Part shown: positions 22,119-35,300 of the stretch, one piece after another
Numbering within the stretch: position 1 is the first letter of the stretch
Layout of the letters: each line of letters begins with the position of its first letter
Origin: Porogramme epimiltina
Lineage: Eukaryota; Basidiomycota; Agaricomycetes; Polyporales; Polyporaceae
DNA: 57,498 bases
Reading direction: 5' to 3'
NCBI GenBank assembly: GCA_900155495.1
Contig: FTLJ01000202.1
Location: 1 to 57,498, forward strand
Notes under the pieces: generated by a model
Told to the model about the DNA's origin: nothing
What the model saw: the letters and a program-made list of their open reading frames with translations, nothing else
Database searches by the model: none
Made by a program: the position numbers and the translations under genes

Positions 22119-22457
22119 GTCAGAGGAAGCGGGGGCGATGACGATGCAGGTACACTCGTGACTCGTTTGTCTAGGTGGAACCTGGAGGCAGTTTGAAGTT
22201 CAAGCAAGACAAGTTGCACGATGAGCAAGCAGGTCGAGTGTGGGCGGTCGTCAGTCAGGGTCGCAGCCACAAGCGCACGACGAAAGTTCGCGCCACCAGC
22301 GCGTACCCGCCGCGGATGCGGACCGGTAACCTGAGAAGCGCCGCCGAAAACACACGCGGATAATGGAACGTTTTGCCTCGCGTAGGCTCGAAGTTGTAGA
22401 AATCTCTGTTGAGAACATAGCGTACACGTTGGCGACATAAAGGCTCTTTGTACAACA
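22119..22457. promoter_or_regulatory. Interval between SNAPC3 3' end and TFB4 start
   Basis: These 339 bases lie between two genes on the - strand. They must hold the SNAPC3 3' end and the TFB4 promoter. The open frame that extends TFB4 upstream from its ATG has no family support. I see no other gene. Confidence 0.4.
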
Positions 22458-24028
22458 TCAAGGTGCAGCCGATGTCCATCCTAGCTCGTATTTCGGTAAT
22501 GGAACGACCAAAACGCCTGCATCGTCATCCTTTGGCTCACCCATCCATCGCCAGCAGGGACCACACATCAGAAACTGACTCTCGCCTAGCCTGATGTCGC
22601 CTACTATAGAGTAGGCAGCCGGAACCTTGGTGCACACACGACAGAAGTCAAGCAGGGGAGGCGTGATTTGTGTGGTCAGAGGGTACCCAGAAGACGGGTC
22701 CGATGGATGTCGAAGCCTGTGCGTAGCGATGTGAGAAAGCAAACAAAGCAAATGAGTTTTGAGTATCCATACCTGACGGCCGTAAAGACGAAGAAATGTT
22801 CGCAGCTTCCGGCATGAAGGATCCAATATGGTTCGTGCAACCGCACTTTCAACGATGCTAACTTGGTGTCATGCATAGATGACCCTTTTGTCACAGCCCC
22901 GTGTCTCTCGTCGGGAATACTTTGCATCAATCTCATCACCTTGCTGTTAGACGTCAGCACGACTTGGAAATATCACAATGGAGTGAAGGATACGCACTCA
23001 GCATAATCGTCTTCCGTCTCACCGTCACCATATGCGATGCCCTCAATGCAGATTACAGCCCCTGTACTGCTGTCAACTACCATGTCATCTTCTTCTTGAC
23101 GCTGTTTGTATCCCGTCATGATCCCCGACTCATCCGTGATCTCTTCGGGAATCTCGTTGGACGTGCACGGGATCGACTCGAACAAGTCTCCAAGTGTTTG
23201 AGACGACAAAAGAACATGCTGTGATGTTCGTGACAGAATCTTCTGCCCCCATGACAGCCGGTTATACACCGTGACGAAGAGGAGAGCGTCTCGTGGTCCT
23301 CCTTCGGACGTCGGGCCCGAGCCCATGTTCTTCTGGAGGGAAGTTAAACGGAAGACGGAAACAACACGGGCGAAATAAACTTACGACACTTAGAAGCGTG
23401 TTGTGATCGGACTGTCTCGGAGGCCGAATGAACGACGCCGCATGCATGGTCAACCTGGTAATGTTGTTTACGACGAGAAGACGGCGTGAAGGAGGGATGG
23501 CTGCTTACGGCCAGCATTTGAGTTGGATCCCTTCGTGTTTCAGTCGCAGAGCCCTGACTTCGGGCTGCTCGTCGTGAGGGTCCGCAAGCGTCGTCCGCTT
23601 CCGCTTCTTCTTAGAGGGCTCTGCAGTCTCATAGATTGCATGGACCGTCGCGTCATGAGTGCGCGTAACGTGGTCCATAAGTCGAGGGTCGCGGATGGTA
23701 TCTTCCAGCATGGTTCGGAGGTCGTCTACACTGCACTAGGTTCCGCGCGTGAGTTTCTAGACGGAGAGTGGAGGAGACGGAAGCTGCTATAGGAAAATAA
23801 GGCGCCAGAGACGTACCAGCACTCATCCCTGACCTTCTCCTTCTCTGCAGGATCCAAAGCGTCCCATTCTGCCCTCGCCTCCGAAGGAAGAGCAGCAGCC
23901 GAGTGTGTGAGCTCTGCCACGTCCTCGGTGGCTTCGGTAGTGGTGGACTGGAGGAATTCGGCGACGTCGACCAGCTCTGAAGGCGGTCCGATGTATGCTT
24001 CGTGCGCTTGCCCTGGGGTGAGGTTCAT
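22458..24028 (-). CDS. SNAPC3: snRNA-activating protein complex subunit 3 (SNAP50-like)
   Basis: The product resembles SNAPC3/SNAP50, a subunit that binds the proximal sequence element of snRNA promoters for RNA polymerases II and III. Six exons (24028-23817, 23730-23509, 23454-23385, 23332-22998, 22943-22773, 22716-22458) sum to 1269 nt, 422 residues. The N-terminal part is acidic and helical and has a basic patch KKKRKR that may be a nuclear signal. The conserved C-terminal zinc domain has RHPSDPSSGYPL, then C362-x2-C365 in CRVCTKVPA, a GD.RLGES stretch and C388-x2-C391. This is the SNAP50 zinc-finger arrangement. The ATG at 24028 is the first plausible start. It is divergent from the PrpD gene. 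Known orthologues are diverged in fungi, so subunit identity rests on the zinc domain. Confidence 0.88.
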
Positions 24029-24395
24029 AGCGGAGATTGGCGTCGGACGCCCAGTAGCGCGGGTGGCCGGGAGTGTTCGGGGTGGGTAGAGCGTGATTCC
24101 GCACGTCAAAGCGTGCCTTCACGAGGACGAGTCAGGAGGGGCCAGGAGGCAGAAAACTGTGCGGGAATGCAGAGGATGGCGGAACGGTATTCCCGAGCGG
24201 CGGCCAAGCGCGTCGGGCACTATGATCACGACTGTCGATGCGGGGACGGTGTGGGGAAGAGGAGAGATCTGGGGAAGCGTGGCGCGCGCGACCGGGCAGT
24301 CGCGCTCCCGGTAGCCGACTCGGACGACAACGCGGGGACGCGGTCGGCGACCTCGAGAACATATAGCGTCTGCCAGCTTGCCCCGGTCGTCCACC
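24029..24395. promoter_or_regulatory. Divergent promoter of SNAPC3 and PrpD genes
   Basis: The two genes start 367 bases apart in opposite directions, so both promoters must lie here. A TATA-like ATATAG lies at 24361-24366, about 30 bases before the PrpD ATG, and could be its TATA element or leader. I see no gene. Confidence 0.5.
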
Positions 24396-26313
24396 ATGTT
24401 GTCCTCCGCCCGCCGCTCGCTGCCCCAGACCCTCCGCCCGCGGGGCCCCGTGTCCCGTGTGCAGACCGCCGCTATCTCCTCGATCAGTCGTTCGACCGGT
24501 CCGCTCCTCCAGCGCATTCCCCGCACTCCTGCTGTCCCCCGCAGAGCCGCTCTCCCCTTCGTTCGCAACATGTCCGCCGCCGCCGAGTCTGCCGTCCGCC
24601 CCGACCCGGACCAGGTCATCCAGGACATCGCCGACTACGTACACAACTACAAGATCGACTCGTCCCTCGCGTTCGAGACTGCGCGACTCTGTTTGATTGA
24701 CACCATCGGGTGCGGGCTCGAGGCGCTGAGGTTCCCCGCATGCGCAAACCTTCTGGGTCCCGTCGTGGAGGGCACCGTCGTTCCAAATGGTACGTGTCTC
24801 GCGTCCCTCAGGCAACGAGCACGCCGTTGAACGCGCTGCTGCGCAGGGACGAAGGTTCCTGGCACGAACTACCAGCTCGACCCCATCCGCGGCGCGTTCA
24901 ACATCGGCACCCAGATCCGGTGGCTGGATTACAATGACTGTTTCCTTGCTGCCGAGTGGGGCCACCCGTCAGACAACCTTGGCGCCATCCTCGCCGTCGC
25001 TGATCATCTCTCCCGCAAGGGCGAGTCGGTCTCGGTGCGCGACGTTCTCGAGGCCATGATCAAGGCCCACGAGATCCAGGGCGGTCTCGCCCTTCTGAAC
25101 TCGTTCAACCGCGTTGGTCTCGACCACGTCGTGCTCGTCAAGGTTGCTAGCACTGCGGTGGTGTCCAAGATGATGTGAGTGTCGAAGTCGGCCCCTAAAT
25201 ATATACATAAAGAACACTCTACTCACGTCATGAATACATCATAGCGGTCTTGACCGTTCCCAGACCATCGACGCTATCTCCCAGGCGTGGGCCGATGGCC
25301 AGTCTCTGCGCACGTACCGACATGCTCCCAACACTGGCTCGCGCAAGTCGTGGGCCGCTGGAGATGCGTGTTCCCGTGCCGTCAACATTGCCTACCTTGT
25401 GAAGCGCGGGGAGAAGGGCATGCCCTCAGTCCTGACTGCGAAGACCTGGGGCTTCTACGACGTGCTGTTCAAGGTAGGCCGCAGTATCCGAGCATGAGGA
25501 GCCATAGCTCACTTCCCTACCCAGGGCAAGCCATTTGAGTTCCAAATGCCTTACGGCTCTTACATCATGGAGAACGTGCTTTTCAAAATCTCTTACCCTG
25601 CTGAGTTCCACGCCCAGACGGCGGTTGAGGCTGCGTGCATCCTGCACAACAAGCTCAAGGAGATGGGGAAGAGCTCTGACGATATTAAGAGCATCCGCAT
25701 CCGCACGCAGGAGGCTGCCATGCGTATCATCAACAAGAAGGGCCCTCTGGACAACTTCGCTGACCGCGAGTGAGTCATTGTTACGACATCTCCTACACGC
25801 GCAAACCGTGCTCACCGTCGTTGTTCTTTTACCCGCCAGCCATGACATCAACTACATGGTCGCCTTCCCGCTCATCTATGGCAACCTGACGTCCGAGTCG
25901 TACACGGACGAGTCCGCCAAGGACCCGCGCATCGACGAGCTTCGTGCGAAGATCACTTGCGTTGAGGACCAGCGGTTCAGTGTCGAGTACCACGAGCCCT
26001 CCAAACGTTCCATCGGCAATGCATTGTTGGTCGAACTCAAGGACGGCACAGTCCTTGACGAGGTGGAGATTGAGTACCCTGTTGGTCACAAGCGTCGTCG
26101 TGAGGAGGGCACCCCCTTGCTGCTCCAGAAGTTCGAGCGTCACATCAAGCCTCACTTTAACGGCGACCGGCAATCTAAGTAAGCATTCTTCTGCGTTTAC
26201 TCCCGACCTTAGATCTGACTATGCAATTCAGGATCCTGAAGGCCGTCAACGATCCCGAGGCGCTCAACAAGATGACCGCGGACCGCTTCACGGACCTCTT
26301 CGTGACAGCTTAG
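24396..26313 (+). CDS. prpD: 2-methylcitrate dehydratase, PrpD family, mitochondrial
   Basis: The enzyme dehydrates 2-methylcitrate in the methylcitrate cycle, which clears propionyl-CoA from odd-chain fatty acids and some amino acids. Six exons (24396-24789, 24847-25174, 25245-25473, 25525-25769, 25840-26178, 26232-26313) sum to 1617 nt, 538 residues. Residues 1-58 are rich in Arg, Ser, Ala and Pro with no acidic residue, a typical mitochondrial presequence. MmgE/PrpD motifs follow: [13 protein letters not shown], then [14 protein letters not shown] near 155, [29 protein letters not shown], and the C-terminal domain with [10 protein letters not shown]. Length fits eukaryotic members. A second Met at 59 (RNMSAAAES) follows the presequence and could start an unimported form. 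Related members include cis-aconitate decarboxylase, but the overall match is to PrpD. No other methylcitrate-cycle gene is in the window. Confidence 0.95.
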
Positions 26314-29300
26314 GCCCGACATCGTCTCGATTTTCTAGTAGATGCCTGCATTGCGCGCATTTGTACTAATAGCACCCCATGCGAATGGAACACAGGCTTG
26401 GACTCAGCGAGAAATAGGATTCTTTTCTTGGATTATCGACGCATGCACTGGTCCACACATGGCAGTTCCCCCGAGGGTTCGGTAGACGAACCTACTTTCC
26501 TCACTGGGGTTCTTGCAGGGCTGATCGTGTTATGACAACGGCTATCATGAGGAATTCTGACAGAGAAGGTTAAGAAGGACAGCTGAGAAGCACGCTGGAT
26601 GTTGTCTGTACAACGTGCATGTGCACGCGGTGGCATCGAGGACGAAGCAGACGGGTGACACACTGTGGAGTCACCCAGTGACATCTGGGGTTATCGCGCT
26701 GCACGCTCCCCACGGCGAGCGCGTCCTCTTGTCGAGAACCGTGTGTTTGGGCCGCCATGTCTATGTCTTCGCGGGTTGCGCGCAGCCTAGGGGAAAGAGC
26801 ATGCTGCTCTTCGATGGAAGCGACACCTTCCCATTACGAACTCGTGCACGCATGCCGCGACCACGTGTGCGATGAGCTTCCACGCGCCATTTACGGGAAG
26901 CGCCCACGGCCGTTCTCAGGCTGCAACCACACTAGCCTTCCTGGACTCCCTCCTGCGTTTTTCTCCTCGGCGCATTTTGCTAGCACATCGATACACGCCT
27001 CACCTAATACGACACCGCCCCAACGCAATGAGCCCGAAGTGAAGGTCGAGGCTCGGAAGGGCGGCACCCGCAACGACACAGGCACCGGCGCCGTACGTAC
27101 ATGTTATGCCAGCACAGGTGCATCCTCCTCGCCCCTTCCAGGCCGCACCTCCTGCCGCGCAGGCGGGCCATACGTGCCACACCGCCGCGAGCGCAATGTC
27201 GCACGCACGTGCCCCCCGTGCGCGCGGCCTCGACTCCAGCCCGCGCCCGTGCCCGCCGCGTTCTGAGGCCCTGATCCCTGGCAGCATGCGTGCAGTAGTT
27301 GCGCCGCGCCACGGACGAGCGGCCGCGCGCCGTCTGTGATGGGCCCCGCGGCCGGCCCCGCGCGCGCGGGCCAATGGTGCGTTCGTCAATTTGCTCTCCC
27401 ATTCAGTCGCGCGCGGGGGTGCCCATCACCACCGCGCCCGCCCTCCGTCGGACGCGTCGCGCGTGCCAGCACCGCACTGATTCCGGACTGCTTCTCGTTA
27501 GCTAGGCGGCGCCGACCGGGGGATCGTCGTGCGGGTCGCACGCGTGTATTGGACACAGATTCTGCGCAAGGGGGTTTCACGGCGCGGGCTCTGGGAAATC
27601 TTCGTGTGCTCGGAGTAAGCGTGCCGCGCACAGTCTGCGTGCGGGCGTGGGTACCTTGGTGCGGCGACGTTGTGTCTGGCATGTCTGCTCCCGGGCCTGA
27701 GGCTGAAAACCTAATCCCGCAGTTTGTATGTCATGTCACTGCAACGACGGTGGTGGACAGCGATTTTGTCCCCCTTGATGTGATGTACCTAGTAGATGTC
27801 ATCATTGGCACATCTGCGCATCCAGGTGTGCAAGTGAATCGTCACACGGAGACTCGTTGTATCCGCGATTGATGCAAACTCATGCTTCGTCGTCCCTTGC
27901 AGGGTTGGATGTGATGTGGAATCTCCCGCAGTGCTTCCAGCCAAGGGGCCCGTTGAACCTCAGAATGTCTCACTTTGTTATCCATGGGGACAACAGCAGC
28001 CGTGTTGTGGAATGTCCACGCCGCTTTGTGGGCAAGGGGCTATGAGCACGGTGTATCCCATTCATGTACAACTGAGGTGGGAACGTCGGCGCAGGATCGG
28101 ACGGAAAACACTGATAGGCAGCTCGGTTTGCGTATAGGTGCAATATCAGCGAGGTCTTTGGGCGTGCCGCTCGAGCAAGGAGTGCGACGCGGGAGGGTTT
28201 GATCGCGGACTCCGAAGTCAGCACGGGTGGATCCGCGCCCAACCATCGTCGGTCAGCGGCGATACGTCATGTTCTAGTGCCATCCTGGACGATGGAAGGA
28301 CACCGGGGGGCCTGAGGAGCGTTATTTCATCTATGCTCCGAGCACCGACGACCACCTAAACACCAAACATGACTAAATGTTCACCGCATAGGCACATGTT
28401 CACAAGGTTTTATTGAATGCGCCGAAGCCGAAGCCCTAAATGGCTATACATCGAAGCTGCCTCGCACGGTGACCTCCGGACGAAGTTCCACCAGATGTGA
28501 ACCTCACCCTGCCTCGCCGTACTGAACACAAGAGCTAAATGAGTCGTTTGCTCCGCTAGGCATAAGCTCGACACCAATATGATTCGGGGAGGGCGGATAT
28601 GCCCTCAAAAGACAACGCCCAACGGAGCCCGATTGGACTAGCACACCGCGCCACAATCGCGATGCACTCGCTCGACATAAGCCGAACGAGACCGAGGCGG
28701 CTCGCTCGCCTCAATGCCGAGTTCCCGATATCCCAAGGGTCCACAATGCGCTTTCGCGAGCGCCTTGCGGTGGCCGAACGTGCAATATGGGTGGGGACAT
28801 GGCTTCGCGGGATCGCCTGGAGTCCGCGAGGCTTGTAACCACTTTCAAATTCGCCGCGAAGCTTTGTGGAACGGCAGCTGTCCCCTCTCATTGGAACACC
28901 ACTAGTATGAATAGTGAACTTTGAACCTAAAAAATGAATCCCACCCTGTACAAAATACGTACATGCACCGGCCCTGCTGGCCGCCCGAAAACACGAGGGC
29001 TCGGCACCTTTCCCTAGGCCGCCTGTTCGTGAGTATCGCAAGCCTGAGTGCAGTACCACTCTCTGACATAATTTCACCGTCTGGTTCGGAAGAAGACAAT
29101 AAGGAGCATGGCATGGGGATACTAGGAAGATTGTGAGGGCACAGTTGATCTCGTACGTCCATCCGCGCAGCGATTCTAAACAACAATTTTGCTAGTCAGG
29201 GTTTCTCCGGTGGTCGCCTGTTCCGCCATGTCGCAGCTGCGCGGAGAGCAACCGCAGCGTCATGCGCCCACACAGGAGCGCAGCCCGACCGGTTCTGCGG

Positions 29301-32300
29301 CTCTTGGATCAAAGGCAATTATCCTGCACCGAACGAGTTCCGCGCGGCTGAACTGTACTCTCCAGCGTCGAAACAGTACCCTGCCACAGACCCTCTCGGG
29401 CCCGTCACCCCGCCCATTTTGCGACGAAGCCCTCCGCCGTCCAAGTTCGATTGCCGCTGCCGCCGGCTGCGCTATAGCACGCCAGCCGTGTCCCGCGGTG
29501 CAGTGCAAACTTTGAGTGCGCTGAGACCTCCATAGAGGTGGGGCTGACGGGGGGTAAACGGTTCAATCAGGTTCCGCGAACAGTGGCCGCTAGCCCGAGT
29601 TGGGGGCCCCGCTTTGATAGGGAAACCGGGGCGCCCTCGCCCGCCCCAGCCCGCCGTTGCCGCGGGATCCGTCGGGGCCCGTAGCGCGCCCCGTCGCGAG
29701 GCTGGCGGGCAATTTGTAGCGGGGGCGCGCGCGGCGTCGCCCGTCGGCCCTGCGACGTTGCTCGCCGACGCCCGACGGTTGGGCTGGATTTAGGGCGGGA
29801 GGCGAATTTGAAGGATCTGCCGCCGCCCGTTACGTCGACGGTCGTCCTCGAGCAATATACCTATGTAAGGCCCTTCCGGTGGACGCCCCGGGAGGACCTC
29901 ATCCCGCTGAAAAGTAAGAAGAGCGGCGTTTTGGAGACTCAGTCTGCGCCCTTACCTCGCGGCGGGCCCGGACGTCCAGCCTCGCCGGCTGGCGGTGGGG
30001 GCATAAAGTAATAATTGAGTCCGATGCCGGGTTCCGGTATGACGACGACGAGCCACGGACCCACGGGTCCACGGCCGAGGCGTGCGTCGAGGCGCGGCGC
30101 GGTGGGGTCTGTCACATCAATTCCCTCATTTTCGACTCGCAGCGGCGTGAGGGCGCGCCGCGGGTGAGCGTTGAACACATCCCCTCGTCCCCCAACGCGC
30201 AGGGAGCGTGGACGTACCTGACACTGATCACGTTTCGCCCGTCCTTTCCCGCGAGACTTGCCGCATTTGGACCGCGCTGCCGTCGGCGCGCCGCACTGGC
30301 GCCGTCGTGGGCTCAGCCCTCCGCCCTCCGACACACAGCGACGCAGCGACCGCGGCAGGGGGTGGCGGCGGGCGGCCCTGCACGACGTCGACGGCAAAGC
30401 CAGCTCGGGGAGCGGCTAGAGCGGACGCGAATTGGGCACGGGACGCGGTGCCACGACGGACACTCGCAGCCAGCGAGCGCAGCTGGAGCATCGACGTCAG
30501 AGACGCTAGAAGCCCGGCACGGGGCGCGGGCCGCGGGCCAAGCGGCGGATGCGGTGTCCTCCGTGATGTCGACCCACTGGCTAGGCGACGCCAGCCGACG
30601 TGGCTGGCCAGCAGCCCATCGCGCAGAGCAGCTTCACGGGGATTGACGTACATTGCGGCGGGCGCGCTGAAATGTGTCGGTCAGGCGCATCACCGCCCAG
30701 CGCGGCGGGGAACACGCCAGCGGGAGCCGCGTCCCTCGTACGGCGCACTAAGCAACGGGCGGTAAGTGAGCTGAAAAATCCTCTCCGTTGACTCGAAGCT
30801 GACCGCGCCATTGCCGTGCCACCACCACTCCAGGCGAGGACCCGTCGATGATGCCCGAGGCGCTCGCTGCTGATGCAAGCCGATTGACCCACCGCCCCCT
30901 CGCTAGCCGTCCATGTCCCGCGAAGGTTCCCGGAGGCGCGCCGCCAGTGCGGACGGGCACGCACGCGAGGGGCAGCGGCCGGTACGCGAGCCCTGGGGAG
31001 TCTAAACGCGATACGCGCCGCCCCGGACGGGCCCGCGAGCCCCCGCCGCCGCACGCGAGGGCGCGGGGCAGAGCGCGCGTCGCGCGTGCGGCGATCATCC
31101 CTCGTCATCACCATCGATATCCGCCCGCCTCGCCGCCGCCCGCACCGCTCGGCGTGGCCGCTGCGATTCGCGAGCTCGAGGCACCGCCAGCGCGGCAAGG
31201 CGAGTAGCCTTCAGCCTTCAGGCTCGCCGTCCTGCTGATCCGCTTCTGCGTTCGGTAGCCTCCCTCCTTCTGCGCGCGCCGCGGGGCTCGATTGCGATTG
31301 CGCTTGTGCTGACGAGAGTGCTCCCCGAGCGGCGGGGACGCCCGATCTGCAGCGGCCGCCCCCGCCCGATGATCAGCAGCGTCGTTCGCGGCGGGAACGC
31401 ACGCGCCTCCCGTGCGCGAAGAGAGCTGGTGCCTGCGCTGTGGACGCGGTCGGGCCCGACGGCCAAGCGCGGTGGAACGGTGGAGGCGTCCAGAAACCTA
31501 GACAGCCCTGCCAGGGGCAGGTTCCTCCATCTCTTAAACCTACAGGGGGGCGAGCGGTGCCCGACCGTCTTTGCTGCCCCTGCTGCCCGTCGTCCGACGC
31601 AAGGCACGCGCCCCTGGCCCTTTGGGCAGCCTCCCAAACCGACCGGAGGCCGCCAGCACCCTGCAGCCACCCCGCCGACGCCCGCCCGACGTTTGGGCCT
31701 TCGGTGTCCGGTGCCTGTACCGTCCGCCCATCGGGTGATGGAGTGATGAAGAGGTGAGGCCCTAGCAAGAGCTTCTAGGACGTAACGGACTAACGCAGCT
31801 CTCCACCCTGCTGAGGAGAGCGGCGCCACGCCGGGCACCACGGACGACGGAAGCCCCGTCGCGTCGTCGCGGTGGGCATAGTTGCGCAGGGCTGCGGTCT
31901 TCCACCGGGGCTAGTCTGATCCCCTGTCCTTGAGATGCCGGTAGTCAAATACAAGCCAAACGGTGCCAATTGTTGTTAATATGGTGCCTACACGCCAACG
32001 GGTGCACGCATAATCCCTAGTCGGTCGACACAACGTCAACGGACGTCGCAGCGAGCGCGCACGTCCGCCCCTCGTCCACATCGACGTCAAGCAGCCCGGT
32101 AAACACCGTCGGGCAGCGAAGCACGTCTGGGCGCGTCCTTGGCGCGCCCCGCCATGCCTCATCGAGGCAAGGCTGAGCTCCGGGGCCCTTGCTGCATTTT
32201 CCCCTGCTCCGAATTAGGCCCCAGCCCGAACAGCTTGCGAACCACAATTCCTCCCCCCCCCCTCGCCCGCGCGCGATACCGTGCCCCGGCGGCACGACGT

Positions 32301-35300
32301 TGCGCCGCCGCGCACGGGCGCCCAGGACGCCCGAAGCCCCGAGGCTAAGCCTGGAGGCGTGCCCCGAGGAGCGTCACCGCCGCCCGCGCAGCGCGTTCCG
32401 CTGGACCCTTCGCCCGCTCACACGCCCGCCCCGTGCGCACACACAATTATCCATGTGAACGCACCGAGACGGCAGCAGCCTTCTGGGTTCTGGCGCAGCG
32501 CGAGGCGACGTTCCTTCCCCCCTCTTCGCCTGTCTTTCCCCTTTTTCCCCTTTTACACCCTCTGGAGCCCGGTCTCGGGGGATCATGGCGACCGGCGGTT
32601 TGGCGTGCGGGAGGGCGCGTGGACACAATTAAATTGGCGGTTTCCGTACGAGGGACGTCGTCCCGGGTTCGCGGCAGTCTCCGACGACACCGCACACACG
32701 TATGGGCACGGGCGCGCGGTGCTTCGCGGGCCACCCCCACCCCCACCGCCGCGCGCCCGTAGGTAATGTATGTAAAGCAGACGCGGCGGAGGGGGGAGGC
32801 AGGCGGGCAGCGCTGTGCGTATGTACGTTGCTTATCATAATGAGCCCGGCTGCGTCGGCGCGCGTGGGCGCGCGCGCGCACGGCGTGCCTTCAGGGCCCT
32901 GGCTCCTTCTCTCGCACTCTCTCGCCCCTAGGAGACCCCCCCCTCTCTGTCTTCTCTCAGTCGGTGTGTACGCAGTGTGTGCACGCCGCGTGCCGCATGG
33001 GCGTCCGCGCGCGCCCGCGCGAGCCCGGAAAAGACCCCCTCCCCCCCGCGCCCCGCGCCCCGTCGTTGCAGCTGTCTGCGTAGCTCCCGAGAGCCGCGGC
33101 GGGGAACGAGCTGGGCCCGGGCGCGAAGCGCGCTGCAGGACGTCATCGCGGGCCGCGCCCGCGGCGCGTGGCGAAACGTGGCCGGGCGCAGGCTAGTGCC
33201 CGGGCGAGGGGGGCGAAAGTGCGTATGTAAGTACGTGAGGAGGGGAAGGGGGAAAGAGGGAAGGGTAAAGGGGACCTCCCGGACGCAGCAGCAGGCGCGG
33301 ACGCGGCGGCCCAAATGCACTCAGCGGCGGTGGACGCCCGCCACGGCCGGGCGTACGGTGCGGTGCACAGCGGTGAATCCGCGCTACTGGGCCCGAACGG
33401 CTGCGCGCTCTCGACGTCTGCTCTCCATCTCTCTCTCTTCTCTACCCCCCTGAGAGCGCGCGCAGGCCTGTGGAGGGGATAGAAGCGCCCCAGGGGAGAA
33501 GCCTGGCCGGGACCCCTGCGTCGAGCAGCGCGAAGCTCCCTCGCGGAACGTTCGCGCGGGCGTTTCTGATCGCGTCACGCAAGCTCAGCGCCGCGGGCGC
33601 GCTGTGCGCGTTCGACAGCGCGAAGCAGCGCGGCGAGGCCTAGGATTTACGTGAGCGGGGGGGCAGGGGGGTGGTGGGGCCGCACGTCCGCCCTGGCGGC
33701 GAGCAGCACCAGCGCGAGAGCTGGAGTGCGCCCGCCCCATGACACGCGTGTGCGCACTACGTACGTGCGGACGGCCGTCGGTGGCACGATCCCATCCCAT
33801 CCCATCCCATCGCCCCCTCCCCTCCCTTTCCCTCTCTCTTTTTTCCCTCCCTCCCCCGCCCGCCGGCGCGCCCACGCCCGCCCAGAGCGACCGCGATTGA
33901 TCGCAAGTGCGGCGCGCGTCCCCACGCCCGCGGCGCACCCGTCCGTCCGCCCGTCCGCGCGGTCGCACGCGCGCACATAGGCTCATACGCTCCGTCTATC
34001 CCGTCCACCCAGCGATCGGCCTGCCCTACCAGGCAGGCGCGGGGCGGGCGGGTGGATGCACGGTGCGCCGTGGGCGACGGCGGGCGCACGGTGTGCGTCG
34101 CGGGCGGTGTCGTAATTGCCGTCGCGCGGGGCTTTGGGGCTTCTTTCTCTTGCGCGCTCTCTCGCGCCCGCTCGGTCGCCCGGAGGCGGCCACGCGCGCG
34201 TGTGGTGTGACGCGACCGTGGGCGCGGCGTAAAAGACCGGTGTTTTGACGTCTTTGGCTCCTCGCTGGGGCCCGTGGCGGATCTCGAGAAGCAGCGTCCG
34301 CGGTTCAGGGATGCGGCGCGCGGAGGGCGAGCTGCTGATGGTGGGCACAGACGCACGTCCGGGTTCTCGCTGTCTCTCTCCTGGACGTGGTGCTGCTGCG
34401 CGCTGTGTGTGGGTGCGTCTGGAACACCGTGCTTGGTCGTCTATCGCCGCACGGTCGCACGGTGCGCACGGGAGCGGCCGGGAAGGCTGCGAAGGGGGGT
34501 TCCGTAGGTGGAAGGGCTTTGTGGCGCAAGGCCGGGCACGCGGTGATGGAGCAGGCGCAATGCCTAATATTTAGAGAGCGCTGGATCGCCGAGGGGGGCG
34601 AGGAGAGAAGGAAGGGGAGCGGTCGGAAGGAATATGCCGAGGGGCGGAGGAGGTGGGAGAAAAAGGTGGTATCTATTCCCGTTGTGCCGGATAAGACAGG
34701 AAAGTCACGTCGTCGGACTAGGGGTGATGACCCTGCACGGTATGAGGTACGTGGAAAGGAGATGTGGTGGTGTCGGGACGTGGACGATCAGAAAGAGGGA
34801 TTCTGTGGGTTTCGGCGGGGAGCGCAGTGTACGGTACACAAAGCACAACTGGGGGGGACGGGGCACGGGGCCGGTTGGAGGGGGCACGAGGCGGCGGGGA
34901 GGCGCGGTGGACCTACAGGTGGGTGAGGAGTGGGGAGCGTGGGCAAGCGAGGTGAGAGGGAGGGTGGGAAGGGCGATAAGTCGACATAATGAAATCAGAG
35001 GTGTGCAGGACGGATGTGGCTTGGGCTGCCGTGTTGGGGAATGATGGAGAGGTTGTTGTTGTTTCGCACGTGAGAAGGGAAGGGCGGTGGAGATAGACGA
35101 CATTCCCTGGCGGGCGGGTGCGCACGCTGGGCTCGCACACGCTGGCACACGCTGGGACCGGGCGGGCGGGGACAGACGCGCGGACACATGGCACAGAGCC
35201 CGGACGCTGAGAAGCAGCCCCGCCGGGATCTATGGCAGATTCCGGATGGCTTCTGGAGCTGTACGTTATGCATTTAGCTATCAAAGGGAATCCCGCAAAG

